DNA of 56,050 nt from Planctomycetota bacterium (GTDB lineage Bacteria; Planctomycetota; Planctomycetia; Planctomycetales; Planctomycetaceae). A program made the position numbers and the translations under genes. This document shows, in pieces, positions 15,970-25,821 of the stretch; the first letter of the stretch is position 1; the number at the start of each line of letters is the position of its first letter. The stretch lies in NCBI GenBank assembly GCA_027623235.1, contig JAQBVJ010000038.1:1-56050 (forward strand), written 5' to 3'. The notes below the pieces were generated by a model that saw only the letters and a program-made list of their open reading frames with translations, did no database searches and was not told the DNA's origin.

Positions 15970-17610
15970 ATGATGACTATTCCTGCCGCGACATCGCTCC
16001 GTCTTCGCCAGGTCGGATTTGCGAACCTGACCCTCGCCGTACTTTGCCTGTGTCTTGTTCCTGCCGAGCCGTCAGACGCTGCGGATCGGCCGAACGTGCT
16101 GCTCATCATGGCCGACGATCTGGGGTTTTCGGACCTCGGTTGTTATGGCAGCGAGATCGAAACGCCGCATCTGGATTCGCTGGCGAAAAACGGGCTGCGG
16201 TTTTCTCAGTTTTACAACACGGCGCGATGCTGGCCGACTCGGGCGGCACTCCTCACCGGCTACTACGCGCAGCAGGTACGTCGAGACACGGTGCCCGGCG
16301 TTCCCAGCGGCGGGCGAGGAACGCGGCCGGACTGGGCTCCGCTGCTGCCACGCTATCTCTCGCCGCTCGGGTATCGGTCTTACCATTCGGGCAAGTGGCA
16401 TATCGACGGGATGCCGATTGAAAATGGTTTTGACCGATCGTACTACCTGGAGGATCAGGGGCGGTTCTTCAGCCCGAAGGTTCACTGGGAGGACGATGTC
16501 AAGCAGCCGGAAGTCCCGCGAGGCAGCGGCTACTACGGCACGGTGGCGATCGCCGATCACGCGGTGAAATGTCTGAATGAGCACGCCGCCGAGCATCCCG
16601 AAAAGCCGTTTTTTCATTACCTGGCGTTTACGGCTCCGCATTTTCCACTGCACGCTTTGCCGCAGGACATCGCGAAATACCGCCAGAGATATTCACGCGG
16701 CTGGGAGGCGTTTCGCAAAGAGCGCTTTGAACGCCAGGCAAAGTCAGGTCTCCTCAATACGACGCTGTCGTCTGTCGAACTTGAAGTCGGACCGCCTTAC
16801 GACTTCCCGGAAGCGTTTAAGATTCTCGGGGAGGGCGAGGTCAATCGGCCTCTTCCCTGGCTGAAACTGACCGACGCGCAGCGCGAGTTTCAGGCGACGA
16901 AAATGGCGATCCACGCGGCCATGACCGACCGCATTGATCAGGAAGTCGGCAAGGTGCTCGCTCAGCTTCGCAAGATGAATGCGCTCGACAATACGCTCAT
17001 CTTCTTTCTTTCTGACAACGGAGCCAGCGCGGAGATCATGGTCCGCACTGATGGCCACGATCCGTCGGCCGATCCCGGCTCGGCCGCGTCGTACCTGTGC
17101 CTGGGCCCCGGCTGGTCAACGACGTGCAATACGCCATTCCGCCGTCACAAAACGTGGGTCCACGAAGGCGGCATCTCAACACCACTGATCGCGCACTGGC
17201 CGGCCGGCATCGAAGCGAAGGGCGAGTTCCGCCGCACTCCCGGCCACGTGATCGACATCGTGCCAACAATCCTCGACGTGGCGGGCGGAACGAAACCCGA
17301 CCGGATCAACAAGGCGATCATTCCGGCCGCACCGGGAAAGAGTCTTCGTCCGCTCTTCAAAGAAGACGGAGCAGTCCATCACGAGCAGCTCTGGTGGCTT
17401 CACGAAGGGAACCGGGCCATCCGCGCGGGCGACTGGAAACTGGTCGCTGCGAAAGGCGATGAGTGGGAGTTGTTCGACATAAGCAAAGACCGCAGCGAGA
17501 CGAGCAACCTTGCAAAAGACCACCCGGAAAAAGTGAAGCAGCTTGAGCTGGCATGGCAGAGTCAGCTCGAATCGATCCAGTCTCTGGCACGGTCACGCAA
17601 GCCTCAGTGA
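15970..17610 (+). CDS. Secreted sulfatase (formylglycine-dependent)
   Basis: A 546-residue arylsulfatase-family enzyme. A signal peptide (FANLTLAVLCLCLVPAEP) precedes RPNVLLIMADDLGFSDLGCYG, the metal-binding N-terminal motif. The active-site motif is CWPTRAALLTG with Cys87 as the residue converted to formylglycine, followed by GKWHIDG and LFFLSDNGAS-type metal ligands (IFFLSDNGASAE). The C-terminal LWWLHEGNRAIRAGDWKLVA is typical of planctomycete sulfatases. Substrate is probably a sulfated polysaccharide, inferred from family and phylum only. The tandem ATG at 15970/15973 is the likely start; the track upstream lacks a ribosome site. No maturase is nearby. Confidence 0.9.
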   Translation: MMTIPAATSLRLRQVGFANLTLAVLCLCLVPAEPSDAADRPNVLLIMADDLGFSDLGCYGSEIETPHLDSLAKNGLRFSQFYNTARCWPTRAALLTGYYAQQVRRDTVPGVPSGGRGTRPDWAPLLPRYLSPLGYRSYHSGKWHIDGMPIENGFDRSYYLEDQGRFFSPKVHWEDDVKQPEVPRGSGYYGTVAIADHAVKCLNEHAAEHPEKPFFHYLAFTAPHFPLHALPQDIAKYRQRYSRGWEAFRKERFERQAKSGLLNTTLSSVELEVGPPYDFPEAFKILGEGEVNRPLPWLKLTDAQREFQATKMAIHAAMTDRIDQEVGKVLAQLRKMNALDNTLIFFLSDNGASAEIMVRTDGHDPSADPGSAASYLCLGPGWSTTCNTPFRRHKTWVHEGGISTPLIAHWPAGIEAKGEFRRTPGHVIDIVPTILDVAGGTKPDRINKAIIPAAPGKSLRPLFKEDGAVHHEQLWWLHEGNRAIRAGDWKLVAAKGDEWELFDISKDRSETSNLAKDHPEKVKQLELAWQSQLESIQSLARSRKPQ

Positions 17611-18209
17611 GGCTCCAGCTCAAATCGGACCTGGTGACGCATCGAAGTTCGTCGAGTTCAAGCGAGAACTCGAAGCACGCACGCTTGCGGGACGCCGCCG
17701 CGTTTAGTTGATTCTGCTGTAATTATTGCAGGATTTCGGCCATTTGAATCGCGAGGTCCGAAACGCCGGTTCGCTGATCGAAGAGCACCGACACGATTCC
17801 TTGTCAATTTTTCAAACCGTCCTCAGACGCGAATTGAAGTTATTGACCCTCAAATCGAACCTCGGATACACATCCGCCTCGCTTGAGCGATATCTCAGTT
17901 CGCAACGGCGAAACCCACTTCTGCGACAGTCACTCAGGCAGTTGTGGTTTGAAAGGGTTCCTCTTTCAAACCGGTCGCTTCGGCGGAACCACCCTCAGAA
18001 CGATCCGGCGAGCTGTCCTGTTCACCGCGTTCTGGTTCGCCGATCGAGCTGGCATCCCACTGGTCAGTTCAGCGACAGAGTTCAACGACGAAATGACTTC
18101 GGGCTTTCTCCTTCGACGCTCGTCGACGAAAGCCTGCCCACCCGCTTCGGCATCAGAACGAAGCTCCTCAGGAATTTCTCACCCCCGACATACGGCAGGA
18201 AGGTTGGCC
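17611..18209. other. Long leader/intergenic region before the second repeat protein
   Basis: This ~600-base stretch has no convincing gene. It contains a perfect 10-bp hairpin (GGTTTGAAAG at 17946 with CTTTCAAACC at 17963, 7-base loop) without a U-tract. The promoter of the downstream surface protein gene is expected here. Confidence 0.4.
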
Positions 18210-19325
18210 ATGCTTCAGCGAATTCAATGCGCTCTGGGCGCAGTTGCCGGAGCCGCGATTCTTGCGTCCTCGACAGTCGCCTCGGCTCAGTGGTTTTCCA
18301 CCCCCAACGCCTGCGGCTGCGCACGGCCTCCCGTTGTGCAGCAGTGTGCTCAGCGAGTGCCCGTCGTGCAGCAGTGTTACCAGCAGGTGCCGGTGACCGA
18401 GTACCAGCAGGTACGGCAGAAAGTACGACGCCCGGTCACCGAGGTTGAGTACGTCGAACAGCCGGTCACTCGCTGGCGTCCCGTCACCGAAACAAAAACC
18501 GTCAACGAGACGGTCACTCAGTATCAGAACGTGACTGAGTATCAGACCGTCAACAAAGAGTGCGGTTACTGGACCACGAACTACTACTGCAACCCGAAGA
18601 AAACTCCGTGCGAGTACGACCCGACTCCGACTCCGCTGGGAGCTCTCAACCGGGCTGCCTACCGGGTCCGCTCCGCATTCACGCCGAACACAATTACTCG
18701 TCGGCAGTTTGTTCCGCAGACGATCGCTCAGCAGATTCCGGTCACACGTCGAGTCGCCGTTCAAAGCGTTCAGCCAAGAACATACCAGGTCACAAAGTAC
18801 GTCCAGGAACAGTCCACACAGAAAGTGGCTGTGAACAAAGTTCGCTGGGTTGAGGACGAAGTCATCGCCCTCAAACCAGTGACCGTTGTCAAGACTGTGC
18901 CGACAACGCGAACGGCCTGGACATGGCAGACATACGGAGCTCCCACGACGACCGCCTGGGCTCCAGCTCCTGCCACGACGACGGCTCTTCGTCCGACCGT
19001 TGACCCGATCAGCCGCTCAGCACGGACTGAACCTGTCGACCGAACGGCAACGCGTCCTGCCGAAGGCGATCACGAGGAAGCCGTCGACGATCGCGGCGAC
19101 ATCAACCGAATTGACAACGAAACTCCTCGCCGGAGTGCCATCGAGCCGCGGGACCGGACAACCAGCCAGCGTTCAGGTCTTTTTGAGCCAGTCTCCCCGC
19201 GTTTTGCATCCCGGATCGCCCGAGTCGGTGGGTGGCGAGCCAGCTCGCGAAGCACGACTCCGGCTGCAAACCCAGCAACGACTTCCGAAGCTCCGATCCT
19301 TCTTTCGGCCAGTGAAGTTCGCTGA
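18210..19325 (+). CDS. Secreted repeat-rich surface protein (VTEYQ/YTV-like)
   Basis: A 371-residue protein with a signal peptide (MLQRIQCALGAVAGAAILAS, cleavage after ASA-QW). The mature N-terminus has Cys-containing CGCARPPVVQQC units. Then come Val/Thr/Gln-rich repeats (QQVPVTEYQQVRQKVRRPVT; VTQYQNVTEYQTV; QIPVTRRVAVQSVQPRTYQV). The C-terminal 130 residues are Thr/Pro/Arg-rich and probably disordered. It resembles planctomycete YTV-type wall proteins in layout, with fewer cysteines than the protein near the window start. The start follows AGGAAGG. A strong terminator lies about 160 bases downstream. Envelope role is inferred. Confidence 0.75.
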   Translation: MLQRIQCALGAVAGAAILASSTVASAQWFSTPNACGCARPPVVQQCAQRVPVVQQCYQQVPVTEYQQVRQKVRRPVTEVEYVEQPVTRWRPVTETKTVNETVTQYQNVTEYQTVNKECGYWTTNYYCNPKKTPCEYDPTPTPLGALNRAAYRVRSAFTPNTITRRQFVPQTIAQQIPVTRRVAVQSVQPRTYQVTKYVQEQSTQKVAVNKVRWVEDEVIALKPVTVVKTVPTTRTAWTWQTYGAPTTTAWAPAPATTTALRPTVDPISRSARTEPVDRTATRPAEGDHEEAVDDRGDINRIDNETPRRSAIEPRDRTTSQRSGLFEPVSPRFASRIARVGGWRASSRSTTPAANPATTSEAPILLSASEVR

Positions 19326-19487
19326 ACCAGAAACAACGAAACCATCCTGGCTGCCGAGGTGACGGCCGGGAAAGCTCTCCCCTCCCTCCTCCCTTCTCAC
19401 CTCATTCCCCTCCCTTTTCCGCAGGCAACGTCCTCCCCTGTTGCCGGCGGGACACACTCCCCTCCACTGCGTTTTCTTTCTCCTCGC

Positions 19488-19517
19488 GGCACCGGCATCA
19501 GTCCGGTGCCCTTTTTT
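19488..19517 (+). terminator. Rho-independent terminator
   Basis: GGCACCGG pairs with CCGGTGCC across the loop CATCAGT, followed by CTTTTTT. It terminates the plus-strand transcript of the repeat-rich surface protein. Confidence 0.85.
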
Positions 19518-19622
19518 ATGCGCTGTCGGATGGGCGAGCGTTTTTTTTGAGTGCTGGTTGCTTCCCTGGAAATAACCATACGCGGTTGTGAGTTTTTGAG
19601 CAGGCCGTTGGGCTCCCTGGTC

Positions 19623-21146
19623 CTACCCGGTAAAGCTCAGCCACTTGCGGAACAGGCCGGCGACGAACGGGGTCAGCCGCGTGCGGTTGTACTGGTCTCC
19701 GAGTTTTCGGATTGCTTCCGCCTGAGTCGGGTACGGGTGGATCACGCTGGCGATTTTTCCCAGGCCGATCCGGTGCTGCATGGCGAGCGTCAGTTCCGAG
19801 ATCATGTCGCCCGCATTTCTCGCGACGACGGTAGCCCCGACGATCTGGTCGGAGCCCGCTTTCACGTGAACCTTCACGAAGCCCTCGGTTTCTCCCTCCA
19901 GGATCGCGCGGTCGACGTCGGCGAATTCCTGGGTGAACGTCGAGACGGCGATTCCCTGGGCCTCGGCCTGTTCCCGGGTGAGCCCGACGTGGGCAATTTC
20001 CGGAGTTGTATAGGTGCTCCACGGAATGATCAGCGAGCTGGTTTTCGCTCGGCCCAGGAACAACGCGTTGCGGATGACGTTTCTCGCCATGAAGTCGGCG
20101 GCGTGAGTGAACTTGAAGTTCGAGCAGACATCTCCCGCCGCAAAAATTCGCGGGTTGGTCGTCCGCGAACGGTCGTCGACTTTCACTCCGACCTTCGGAT
20201 CAAACTCGACGCCAACGTTTTCCAGGCCGAGGCCGTTGACATTGGGAGCTCGCCCGACCGCGACCAGCAGCGCGTCGACTTCCTCGCAGTAACCCTCGTC
20301 GTGAGATTCCACGGACAGCCGCACCTTGCGCTGGGTGCCAGGCGAGAGTTGCAGGTTCTTTCCGCAGCACAGCAGGTTGACTCCGGAACGAATCAAACCG
20401 TCCTTCACGATGGCTGCAGCGGCCTGATCTTCGCGGGGGAGGATGCCGTGAGTCGACTCGACCAGAAACACTTCCGAGCCGAACTGAGCGAACGTCTGAG
20501 CCAGCTCGCAACCGATCGGCCCGGCTCCGATGACTCCCAGGCGTTTGGGAAGTTCGGTCAGCGAAAAGACGGTTTCATTGGTGAGGTACTCGACGGTGTC
20601 CAGCCCGGCGATCGGCGGAGCCGCCGCGCGGGCTCCGGTCGCGATGACAGCTTTTTTGAATCGCAGCTTCGAGTCGCCGACCTCGACCGTGTCTGAGGAA
20701 ACAAACTTCCCGCCGCCAAGGAACACGTCGACGCCCAGCGACGTAAACCGCTCGGCCGAATCCGCCGGGCTGATTTTTGCTCGCAGCAGACGCATCCGCT
20801 CCATGGCCGCCGCAAAGTCGACGGTGACTCCGTCGGGGACGCGGACACCGAACTCACCCGCACGACGCACGGCTTCGGCCGCCCGACCAGCACTGATGAC
20901 TGCCTTCGAAGGAACGCAGCCAACGTTGAGGCAGTCTCCCCCCATGAGCTCCCGCTCGACCAGAGCGACCTTCGCCCCGAGCCCGGCAGCTCCGGCCGCG
21001 GTGACCAGGCCAGCCGTTCCGGCTCCGATGACGACCAGGTGGTAACGGTCTTTCGGAGTCGGGTTCACCCAGTCCGGCGGATGGACGTTCCGTTCAAGCT
21101 GGATGTTGTGTTCGTCTCGCGGAAAGAGCGGGCCGAGTTCGGTCAT
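19623..21146 (-). CDS. Mercuric-reductase-like pyridine nucleotide-disulfide oxidoreductase
   Basis: A 507-residue FAD enzyme of the class I disulfide reductase family. It has an FAD-binding GAGTAGLVTAAGAAGLGAKV, the redox-active pair in GGDCLNVGCVPSK (Cys72, Cys77), an NAD(P)-binding GAGPIGCELAQTFAQFG and a C-terminal interface domain ending VIHPYPTQAEAIRKLG. The N-terminal ~35-residue extension and the HPYPT motif recall MerA-like proteins without a heavy-metal domain. The C-terminal vicinal cysteines of true mercuric reductase are absent, so mercury reduction is doubtful. The start at 21146 (MTELGPLFPRDEHNIQLE) gives family length. It is divergent from the M20 peptidase gene. Confidence 0.8.
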   Translation of the reverse strand: MTELGPLFPRDEHNIQLERNVHPPDWVNPTPKDRYHLVVIGAGTAGLVTAAGAAGLGAKVALVERELMGGDCLNVGCVPSKAVISAGRAAEAVRRAGEFGVRVPDGVTVDFAAAMERMRLLRAKISPADSAERFTSLGVDVFLGGGKFVSSDTVEVGDSKLRFKKAVIATGARAAAPPIAGLDTVEYLTNETVFSLTELPKRLGVIGAGPIGCELAQTFAQFGSEVFLVESTHGILPREDQAAAAIVKDGLIRSGVNLLCCGKNLQLSPGTQRKVRLSVESHDEGYCEEVDALLVAVGRAPNVNGLGLENVGVEFDPKVGVKVDDRSRTTNPRIFAAGDVCSNFKFTHAADFMARNVIRNALFLGRAKTSSLIIPWSTYTTPEIAHVGLTREQAEAQGIAVSTFTQEFADVDRAILEGETEGFVKVHVKAGSDQIVGATVVARNAGDMISELTLAMQHRIGLGKIASVIHPYPTQAEAIRKLGDQYNRTRLTPFVAGLFRKWLSFTG

Positions 21147-21419
21147 GCGATGTCCGTCTTGTTTGAGATCCCGGGAGGACGAGGCTCCTGCCGAGCCGCC
21201 AGAGGTAACCCGATGCTCTTTGAAGTTGCGCTTCGGGTTTCCTGTTAAAAGTGATCTCGCCTGGCAGTGTGTCACATTGCCTGTCCGGATGAAATTCCCT
21301 CGGCCGGGTCGGACGGACAATTTTCAAACGCGAACAGCGATCACTGTTCCTGCCGCGGCGGCGAAGTTACCGTCGTCGCGTGCTGACATTTCGACCTGGA
21401 CCGCCACTCGGACTTCGCG

Positions 21420-22616
21420 ATGCCACTTTCACGCCAGACTGTTGAGCAGATCGCCGCGGCCGTGCAGACTCAGCGACTGGTCGAGACTGCGACAGCCCTC
21501 ATCGAGATTCCGAGCCCGACTCGATCGGCGGCGGCGGTCGCGGAGCGGCTCGCGGAGATTCTTCGCGAGGACGGTTTCGAAGTCGAACGAGCTGACTGTG
21601 GCTGGCCCGACTCGCCGGCTGTCATCTGTCGTTTTGATTCCGGTCAGCCGGGGCGGACGATTCAGTTCAACGGTCACCTCGACACCGTGCACCTGCCGTT
21701 TGTGCCGCCGCGAATCGAGAACGGCATGCTCTACGGAAGCGGCTGTTCGGACATGAAGGGTGGCATCGCGGCCTTTGTCGAAGCAACGCGGGTTCTGCGC
21801 GAGACCGGTCTGCTGACATCGGGGTCGGTCCTGATGACCGCTCACGATCTACACGAACTGCCGTGGGGTGACGGCTCACAGGCGATTGGCCTGATCGATG
21901 CCGGTTTCGTCGGCGACGGAGTTTTGTTGCCGGAGTACCTCGCGGATTTCCTGCCGCTGGCGGGGCGAGGCATGGCGACGCTCACCGTGACCGTTTCGCG
22001 CGAGGGTGATCCGGTGCACGAGGTGCTCGGCGGCTTTGAAAATCCCAACGTGATCGCGGCCGGATCAGAAATCGCACAGCGGCTGATCGAGCGGGGAGCC
22101 GAACTGAAATCGCACACGCACCCGATTGCCGGTCACGCCGGTTACTTTGTTGGTCAGGTTCACTCGGGCGAAATCTTTAATCAGTCTCCGGTTGAGTTTC
22201 GTCTCGGTGGAACTCGACGATGGCTGCCGGGAGACAACTCCGACGAGATCCGCGATGAGTATTTGTCATTGCTCGAAGAAATCGCGACTCGGCACGGAGT
22301 GACAGCGTGCGGTGAGTTTCAGATCGCCGGCGAGGGATTTGAAATCAGCGAGGGCTCGCCACTGGTCGCGGCCGTTCAGTCGGCACACTCTGCCGTTTCG
22401 GGCACCACGCTGCCCATCGGAGCCAAGCCGTTCGTTGACGACGGAAACAAGTTTGTCCATCGTGCCGGCATCCCCGCTGTGACTCACGGACCGAACGCGA
22501 AAGGGGCTCACACAGTCAATGAGGAAGTCCCAATCGCCGAACTTGAACGCGTCGCCAGTGTTTACGCACTGACCGCAATCGAATTCTGCAGCGGCAGAAA
22601 CCAACCCGATGCGTGA
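21420..22616 (+). CDS. M20-family metallopeptidase/deacylase (ArgE/DapE-like)
   Basis: A 398-residue cytosolic zinc hydrolase. The motifs are NGHLDTV (His and Asp metal ligands), GSGCSDMKGGIAAFV (bridging Asp), HDLHELPWGDG (catalytic Glu region, less canonical than the usual DEE), and GPNAKGAHTVNEEV (C-terminal His). Family members remove acyl groups from amino acids or cleave dipeptides. An aminotransferase gene begins 44 bases downstream, so the two probably form an operon acting on an amino compound; the substrate is not evident. Confidence 0.85.
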   Translation: MPLSRQTVEQIAAAVQTQRLVETATALIEIPSPTRSAAAVAERLAEILREDGFEVERADCGWPDSPAVICRFDSGQPGRTIQFNGHLDTVHLPFVPPRIENGMLYGSGCSDMKGGIAAFVEATRVLRETGLLTSGSVLMTAHDLHELPWGDGSQAIGLIDAGFVGDGVLLPEYLADFLPLAGRGMATLTVTVSREGDPVHEVLGGFENPNVIAAGSEIAQRLIERGAELKSHTHPIAGHAGYFVGQVHSGEIFNQSPVEFRLGGTRRWLPGDNSDEIRDEYLSLLEEIATRHGVTACGEFQIAGEGFEISEGSPLVAAVQSAHSAVSGTTLPIGAKPFVDDGNKFVHRAGIPAVTHGPNAKGAHTVNEEVPIAELERVASVYALTAIEFCSGRNQPDA

Positions 22617-22660
22617 GTTTTCGATTGGAAGACAGACAGAACAAATACTGAAAGGCCACC

Positions 22661-24040
22661 ATGAATCCAGCCGCCGTTTCCCAGCAGATCACGGATGCCC
22701 AGACCACCGAAGAACAGTTTCTGCGCCGGATTTTTATCCGCTCGCAGATGCAGGAGTTCGTGCAGGACCCGCTGCTGATGGCGAAGGCCGACGGTGTCTG
22801 GTACGAGGACGTTCACGGCAAGCGTTACCTCGATGCTCTCTCCGGGATCTATGTCGTCAGCGTTGGTCACAACAACCGGCGAGTCATCGACGCGGTCAAA
22901 GAACAGCTCGACACGCTCGCCTTTTCCCCGCCGATGCACGGATCGAACCCGCAGGCCGTGCGGCTTGCCAATCGTCTGGCCGAACTTGCCCCAGGTGATC
23001 TGTCTGCGGTCAAGCTGGCCTCCGGCGGATCCGAGGCGACCGAAGCAGCGATCAAAATGGCGAGGCAGTATCACCGGCTGCAGGGCAACGGGACGAAATA
23101 CAAAATCATCTCGCGGTACCACTCCTGGCATGGCTCGACGATGGGATCGCTGTCTGCTTCGGGCCTGGCATCGAGACGGTCGGTCAACGAGCCGCTGGCT
23201 CCGGGGTTCATTCACGTCTTTCCGCCGACGTGCTATCGCTGTCCGTTCGGGAAAGAGTACCCAGGCTGCGAGCTCACCTGCGCGACTCTCATTGAGGATG
23301 TGATTCGCCTGGAAGGTGCGGACACCGTCGCGGCTGTCATGGTCGAACCAATCGGCCATACGGGCGGCATCATCGATCCTCCGGAAGAGTACCTGCCGAT
23401 GCTGCGCGAGTTGTGCGACCGCCAAAACGTTCTGCTGATCTTCGACGAGATCATCAACGGAGCCGGCCGCACCGGGCACATGTTTGCCGCGGAAACGTTC
23501 GGTGTCGTGCCGGACATGGTCTGCCTGGGGAAAGGCATCAGCGGCGGCTACGCACCGCTCGCGGCGCTGATCTGCCGACAGCACATCGCCGATACGTTCT
23601 GGGGAGACCCCGCTGAGAACCCGGGCTTCGTTGAGGGACACACGTTTGAAGGCAGCCCGCTCGCCTGCGCGGCCGGACTCGCGACGATCGACGAGATCAT
23701 CGAACGTGACCTGTGTGGTAACGCGCGTCGCATGGGCGAGCGGCTGCGAGCCGGCCTCGGCGGACTCAAGCGGCACGGCATCATCGGGGACATCCGCGGC
23801 AAGGGTCTGTTCCTGGGAATTGAGCTTGTTCGCGATCCCGCGACAAAGGAGCAGTTCGATCCGCCGATCGGTCAGGCTATCGGCCGTCGAGCTTTGCAGA
23901 ACGGAATGCTGACTCGCTTCGACCCGCACTGGCTCGCCGTCGCGCCGCCACTGACGATCGACGCAGAACAGATCGATGAAATTATTCGGCTGCTCGATCA
24001 GTCGATCGGTGAAGTTCTCGCCGAGTTACCAGCCTGTTGA
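22661..24040 (+). CDS. Class III PLP-dependent aminotransferase
   Basis: A 459-residue omega-aminotransferase. It has YLDALSGIYVVSVGHNN near the N-terminus, SGGSEATEAAIKMARQY (cofactor phosphate binding), YHSWHGSTMG, IFDEIINGAGRTG (the PLP-binding Asp) and LGKGISGGYAP with the Schiff-base lysine at about residue 291. It could act on beta-alanine, taurine, 4-aminobutyrate or similar; sequence alone does not decide. CxxC-like CYRCPFGKEYPGCEL in the middle is seen in some family members. It forms a likely operon with the M20 hydrolase and is followed by a palindromic repeat. Confidence 0.88.
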   Translation: MNPAAVSQQITDAQTTEEQFLRRIFIRSQMQEFVQDPLLMAKADGVWYEDVHGKRYLDALSGIYVVSVGHNNRRVIDAVKEQLDTLAFSPPMHGSNPQAVRLANRLAELAPGDLSAVKLASGGSEATEAAIKMARQYHRLQGNGTKYKIISRYHSWHGSTMGSLSASGLASRRSVNEPLAPGFIHVFPPTCYRCPFGKEYPGCELTCATLIEDVIRLEGADTVAAVMVEPIGHTGGIIDPPEEYLPMLRELCDRQNVLLIFDEIINGAGRTGHMFAAETFGVVPDMVCLGKGISGGYAPLAALICRQHIADTFWGDPAENPGFVEGHTFEGSPLACAAGLATIDEIIERDLCGNARRMGERLRAGLGGLKRHGIIGDIRGKGLFLGIELVRDPATKEQFDPPIGQAIGRRALQNGMLTRFDPHWLAVAPPLTIDAEQIDEIIRLLDQSIGEVLAELPAC

Positions 24041-24056
24041 AAAGGTCGAATTGGTT

Positions 24057-24132
24057 TAGCGGAGCGGCGCGAGCCGCCCGGTTTTGCATGGAAAAACGCG
24101 CGCTCACCGGACGGCTTGCGCCGTTCCGCTAC
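24057..24132. repeat. Intergenic palindromic repeat, copy 2
   Basis: Arms TTAGCGGAGCGGCGCGAGCC and GGCTTGCGCCGTTCCGCTA face each other across CGCCCGGTTTTGC and its surroundings. It lies between the aminotransferase and the convergent GGDEF gene. Confidence 0.75.
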
Positions 24133-24158
24133 GATATTCGACGGCCTGTTAAGTCAGG

Positions 24159-25145
24159 TTAGACCTGCGCCACGGTGTCGCTCGGAAGAACCCGGACCAT
24201 ATCCGGTTCGAATTCCGGGCCGTTGATTTCGGTGCGGTAAGCTCTCGCCCGGCCATTCTGCTTGGCTCGGTACAGGCATCGGTCGGCCGTTTCGATCAGG
24301 TGCATCGGCTGGCAGTCGGCAAATCCACCTCCCATGACTGCCGCGCCAATCGAGAGAGAGATCATGTGGTTTCCCCCGAAGTCCGCCGGGATGGAGAGAT
24401 TCTCAATCGCTTCCAGCAGTCGCCCGACCGGGATGTCAATCTCGCCCGGCCGGCAGCCGAAGCAGATCGCTGAAAATTCGTCGCCGCCGTGACGGGCAAC
24501 CATGTCGTACGATCGAAGGCTGGTTCGCAGACACGAGCCGACCATGTGCAGCACCGCATCGCCCACCATGTGACCACAGCGATCATTGACCGTTTTGAAG
24601 TTGTCAACGTCGATGAGGATGACGGCCAGCGACTCGTCTGTGCTTTGAGCTCGCCGCCATTCTTCACGCAGACGCCGCTCAAAGACCGACCGCATGGGCA
24701 GTCCGGTGATCGGGTCCGTCATGGCTCGTCGCAGAATCTGCTCGACCTTTCGATAGCTGATTAATAGATCGTCATCGTTGATCACTCCGACCAGTTGGTT
24801 TTGTTCCAGGATCGGCGTGCAATCCAGGCTGACCTGATCGGACAACTGAAAGTCACCGTCGTCTTTCGATTGGCACAGATCGATCATCGTGAGCATGACG
24901 GCTTCGACCGGCATCTCGACCCAGCGTTCGCGCTCGCGCGGGTTACGCCGTTCGAGACAGTCCAGGACCTCTGACGAGGAGACGATCCCGACGAGCGCGT
25001 TCTCTTTACCGATCACCAGGACGTACGGAACCTGTGCGAGATCGACTGCCGCAGCCAGTTCGCCAAGCGGTGTGCCCAGACGAGTGGTGATGGCTGTGTC
25101 GAACCGGCGTTCTGTCAGTGTCAGTTTTCCGTCGTAAAGCTGCAT
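24159..25145 (-). CDS. CBS-domain diguanylate cyclase (GGDEF)
   Basis: A 328-residue soluble protein. Residues 1-130 form a CBS pair (RLGTPLGELAAAVDLAQVPY; VGIVSSSEVLDCL; PILEQNQLVGVINDDDLL), which usually binds adenine nucleotides. Residues 140-310 are a GGDEF domain with the active site RHGGDEFSA (220-224) and an inhibitory RxxD site (RSYD, 211-214) at the right distance. It should make cyclic di-GMP from GTP, controlled by nucleotide binding and product feedback; that control is inferred. No output or membrane segment is present. The start MQLYDGKLTL is the only good one. Confidence 0.9.
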   Translation of the reverse strand: MQLYDGKLTLTERRFDTAITTRLGTPLGELAAAVDLAQVPYVLVIGKENALVGIVSSSEVLDCLERRNPRERERWVEMPVEAVMLTMIDLCQSKDDGDFQLSDQVSLDCTPILEQNQLVGVINDDDLLISYRKVEQILRRAMTDPITGLPMRSVFERRLREEWRRAQSTDESLAVILIDVDNFKTVNDRCGHMVGDAVLHMVGSCLRTSLRSYDMVARHGGDEFSAICFGCRPGEIDIPVGRLLEAIENLSIPADFGGNHMISLSIGAAVMGGGFADCQPMHLIETADRCLYRAKQNGRARAYRTEINGPEFEPDMVRVLPSDTVAQV

Positions 25146-25559
25146 GGCTAAGCCTCGAAGTGAATCGCATGCCCGGCACCGATCCGGCCAGTCTGAGAAA
25201 ACGTGTCCGCTGTCAACTTAGGTCGACCAGCGACAGCAAGTCGGCTCCGCCTCGCGATGGCGATCGAGGATTCTCAAAAAAGCTCCGCCCGATCGAGGAG
25301 TCGCACCCGGCTTGCGAGGGCTCCACCTCCCGCCGGCGTGCGCGGTGAGGCAAATGCCAGTCAGCACTTCCAGAGGCTTGCCTCAACGAAAGTCCGAAGC
25401 GAATTGACGCCTCAGTGTCAGACGAAAACAACCGTCACAACCCGAACCACTTCCGAGGAGAATCCGCGTGGTCCCGGGCGAAGCCTCGCCGCGGCTGACC
25501 TACTCTTAAGTCAACGTTGCGGTCACTTTGCTTTTGAAACTCCACCTGGCGGATCCGTC
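25146..25559. other. Intergenic region, no gene seen
   Basis: A 414-base stretch between the divergent GGDEF gene and a short membrane-protein gene. Frames here lack family similarity or ribosome sites. I see no terminator, repeat or RNA. Confidence 0.35.
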
Positions 25560-25727
25560 ATGACCGACTCGCTCTTCAAAACGGTCTCCTGGCATCTCGA
25601 CTACTACGGCGATTTTCTTTCCACCTGGTGGAGCCACATCGGGTTCTGGGATTACATCGGGATCATGGTCTTCTGTCTGTGGCTGGGCTGGCTGCTGCTG
25701 CGAGGCCCCGTCCCCGGGCGGTGTTAG
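25560..25727 (+). CDS. Putative 55-residue membrane protein
   Basis: A short frame (MTDSLFKTVSWHLDYYGDFL, then STWWSHIGF) with one clear hydrophobic helix (YIGIMVFCLWLGWLLLRG). It is aromatic-rich and would be membrane-inserted. I do not recognise it. The start has only a weak GGCGGATCC leader. It is followed immediately by palindromic repeat copy 3. It could be a small real protein or a chance frame. Confidence 0.35.
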   Translation: MTDSLFKTVSWHLDYYGDFLSTWWSHIGFWDYIGIMVFCLWLGWLLLRGPVPGRC

Positions 25728-25743
25728 TCGCCCGTTGAATGAT

Positions 25744-25821
25744 GTAGCGGCACGGCGCGAGCCATCCGGTCAGGGCGAGCTTTTCCATGCAGAATCGGGC
25801 GGCTTGCGCCGCTCCGCGACA
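25744..25821. repeat. Intergenic palindromic repeat, copy 3
   Basis: GTAGCGGCACGGCGCGAGCC pairs in outline with GGCTTGCGCCGCTCCGC. It sits between the small membrane frame and the HEAT-repeat gene. Confidence 0.75.

Noticed and set aside
17726..18448. 240-codon frame upstream of the second repeat protein
   Set aside because: It overlaps the signal-peptide start of that protein and shows no family resemblance.
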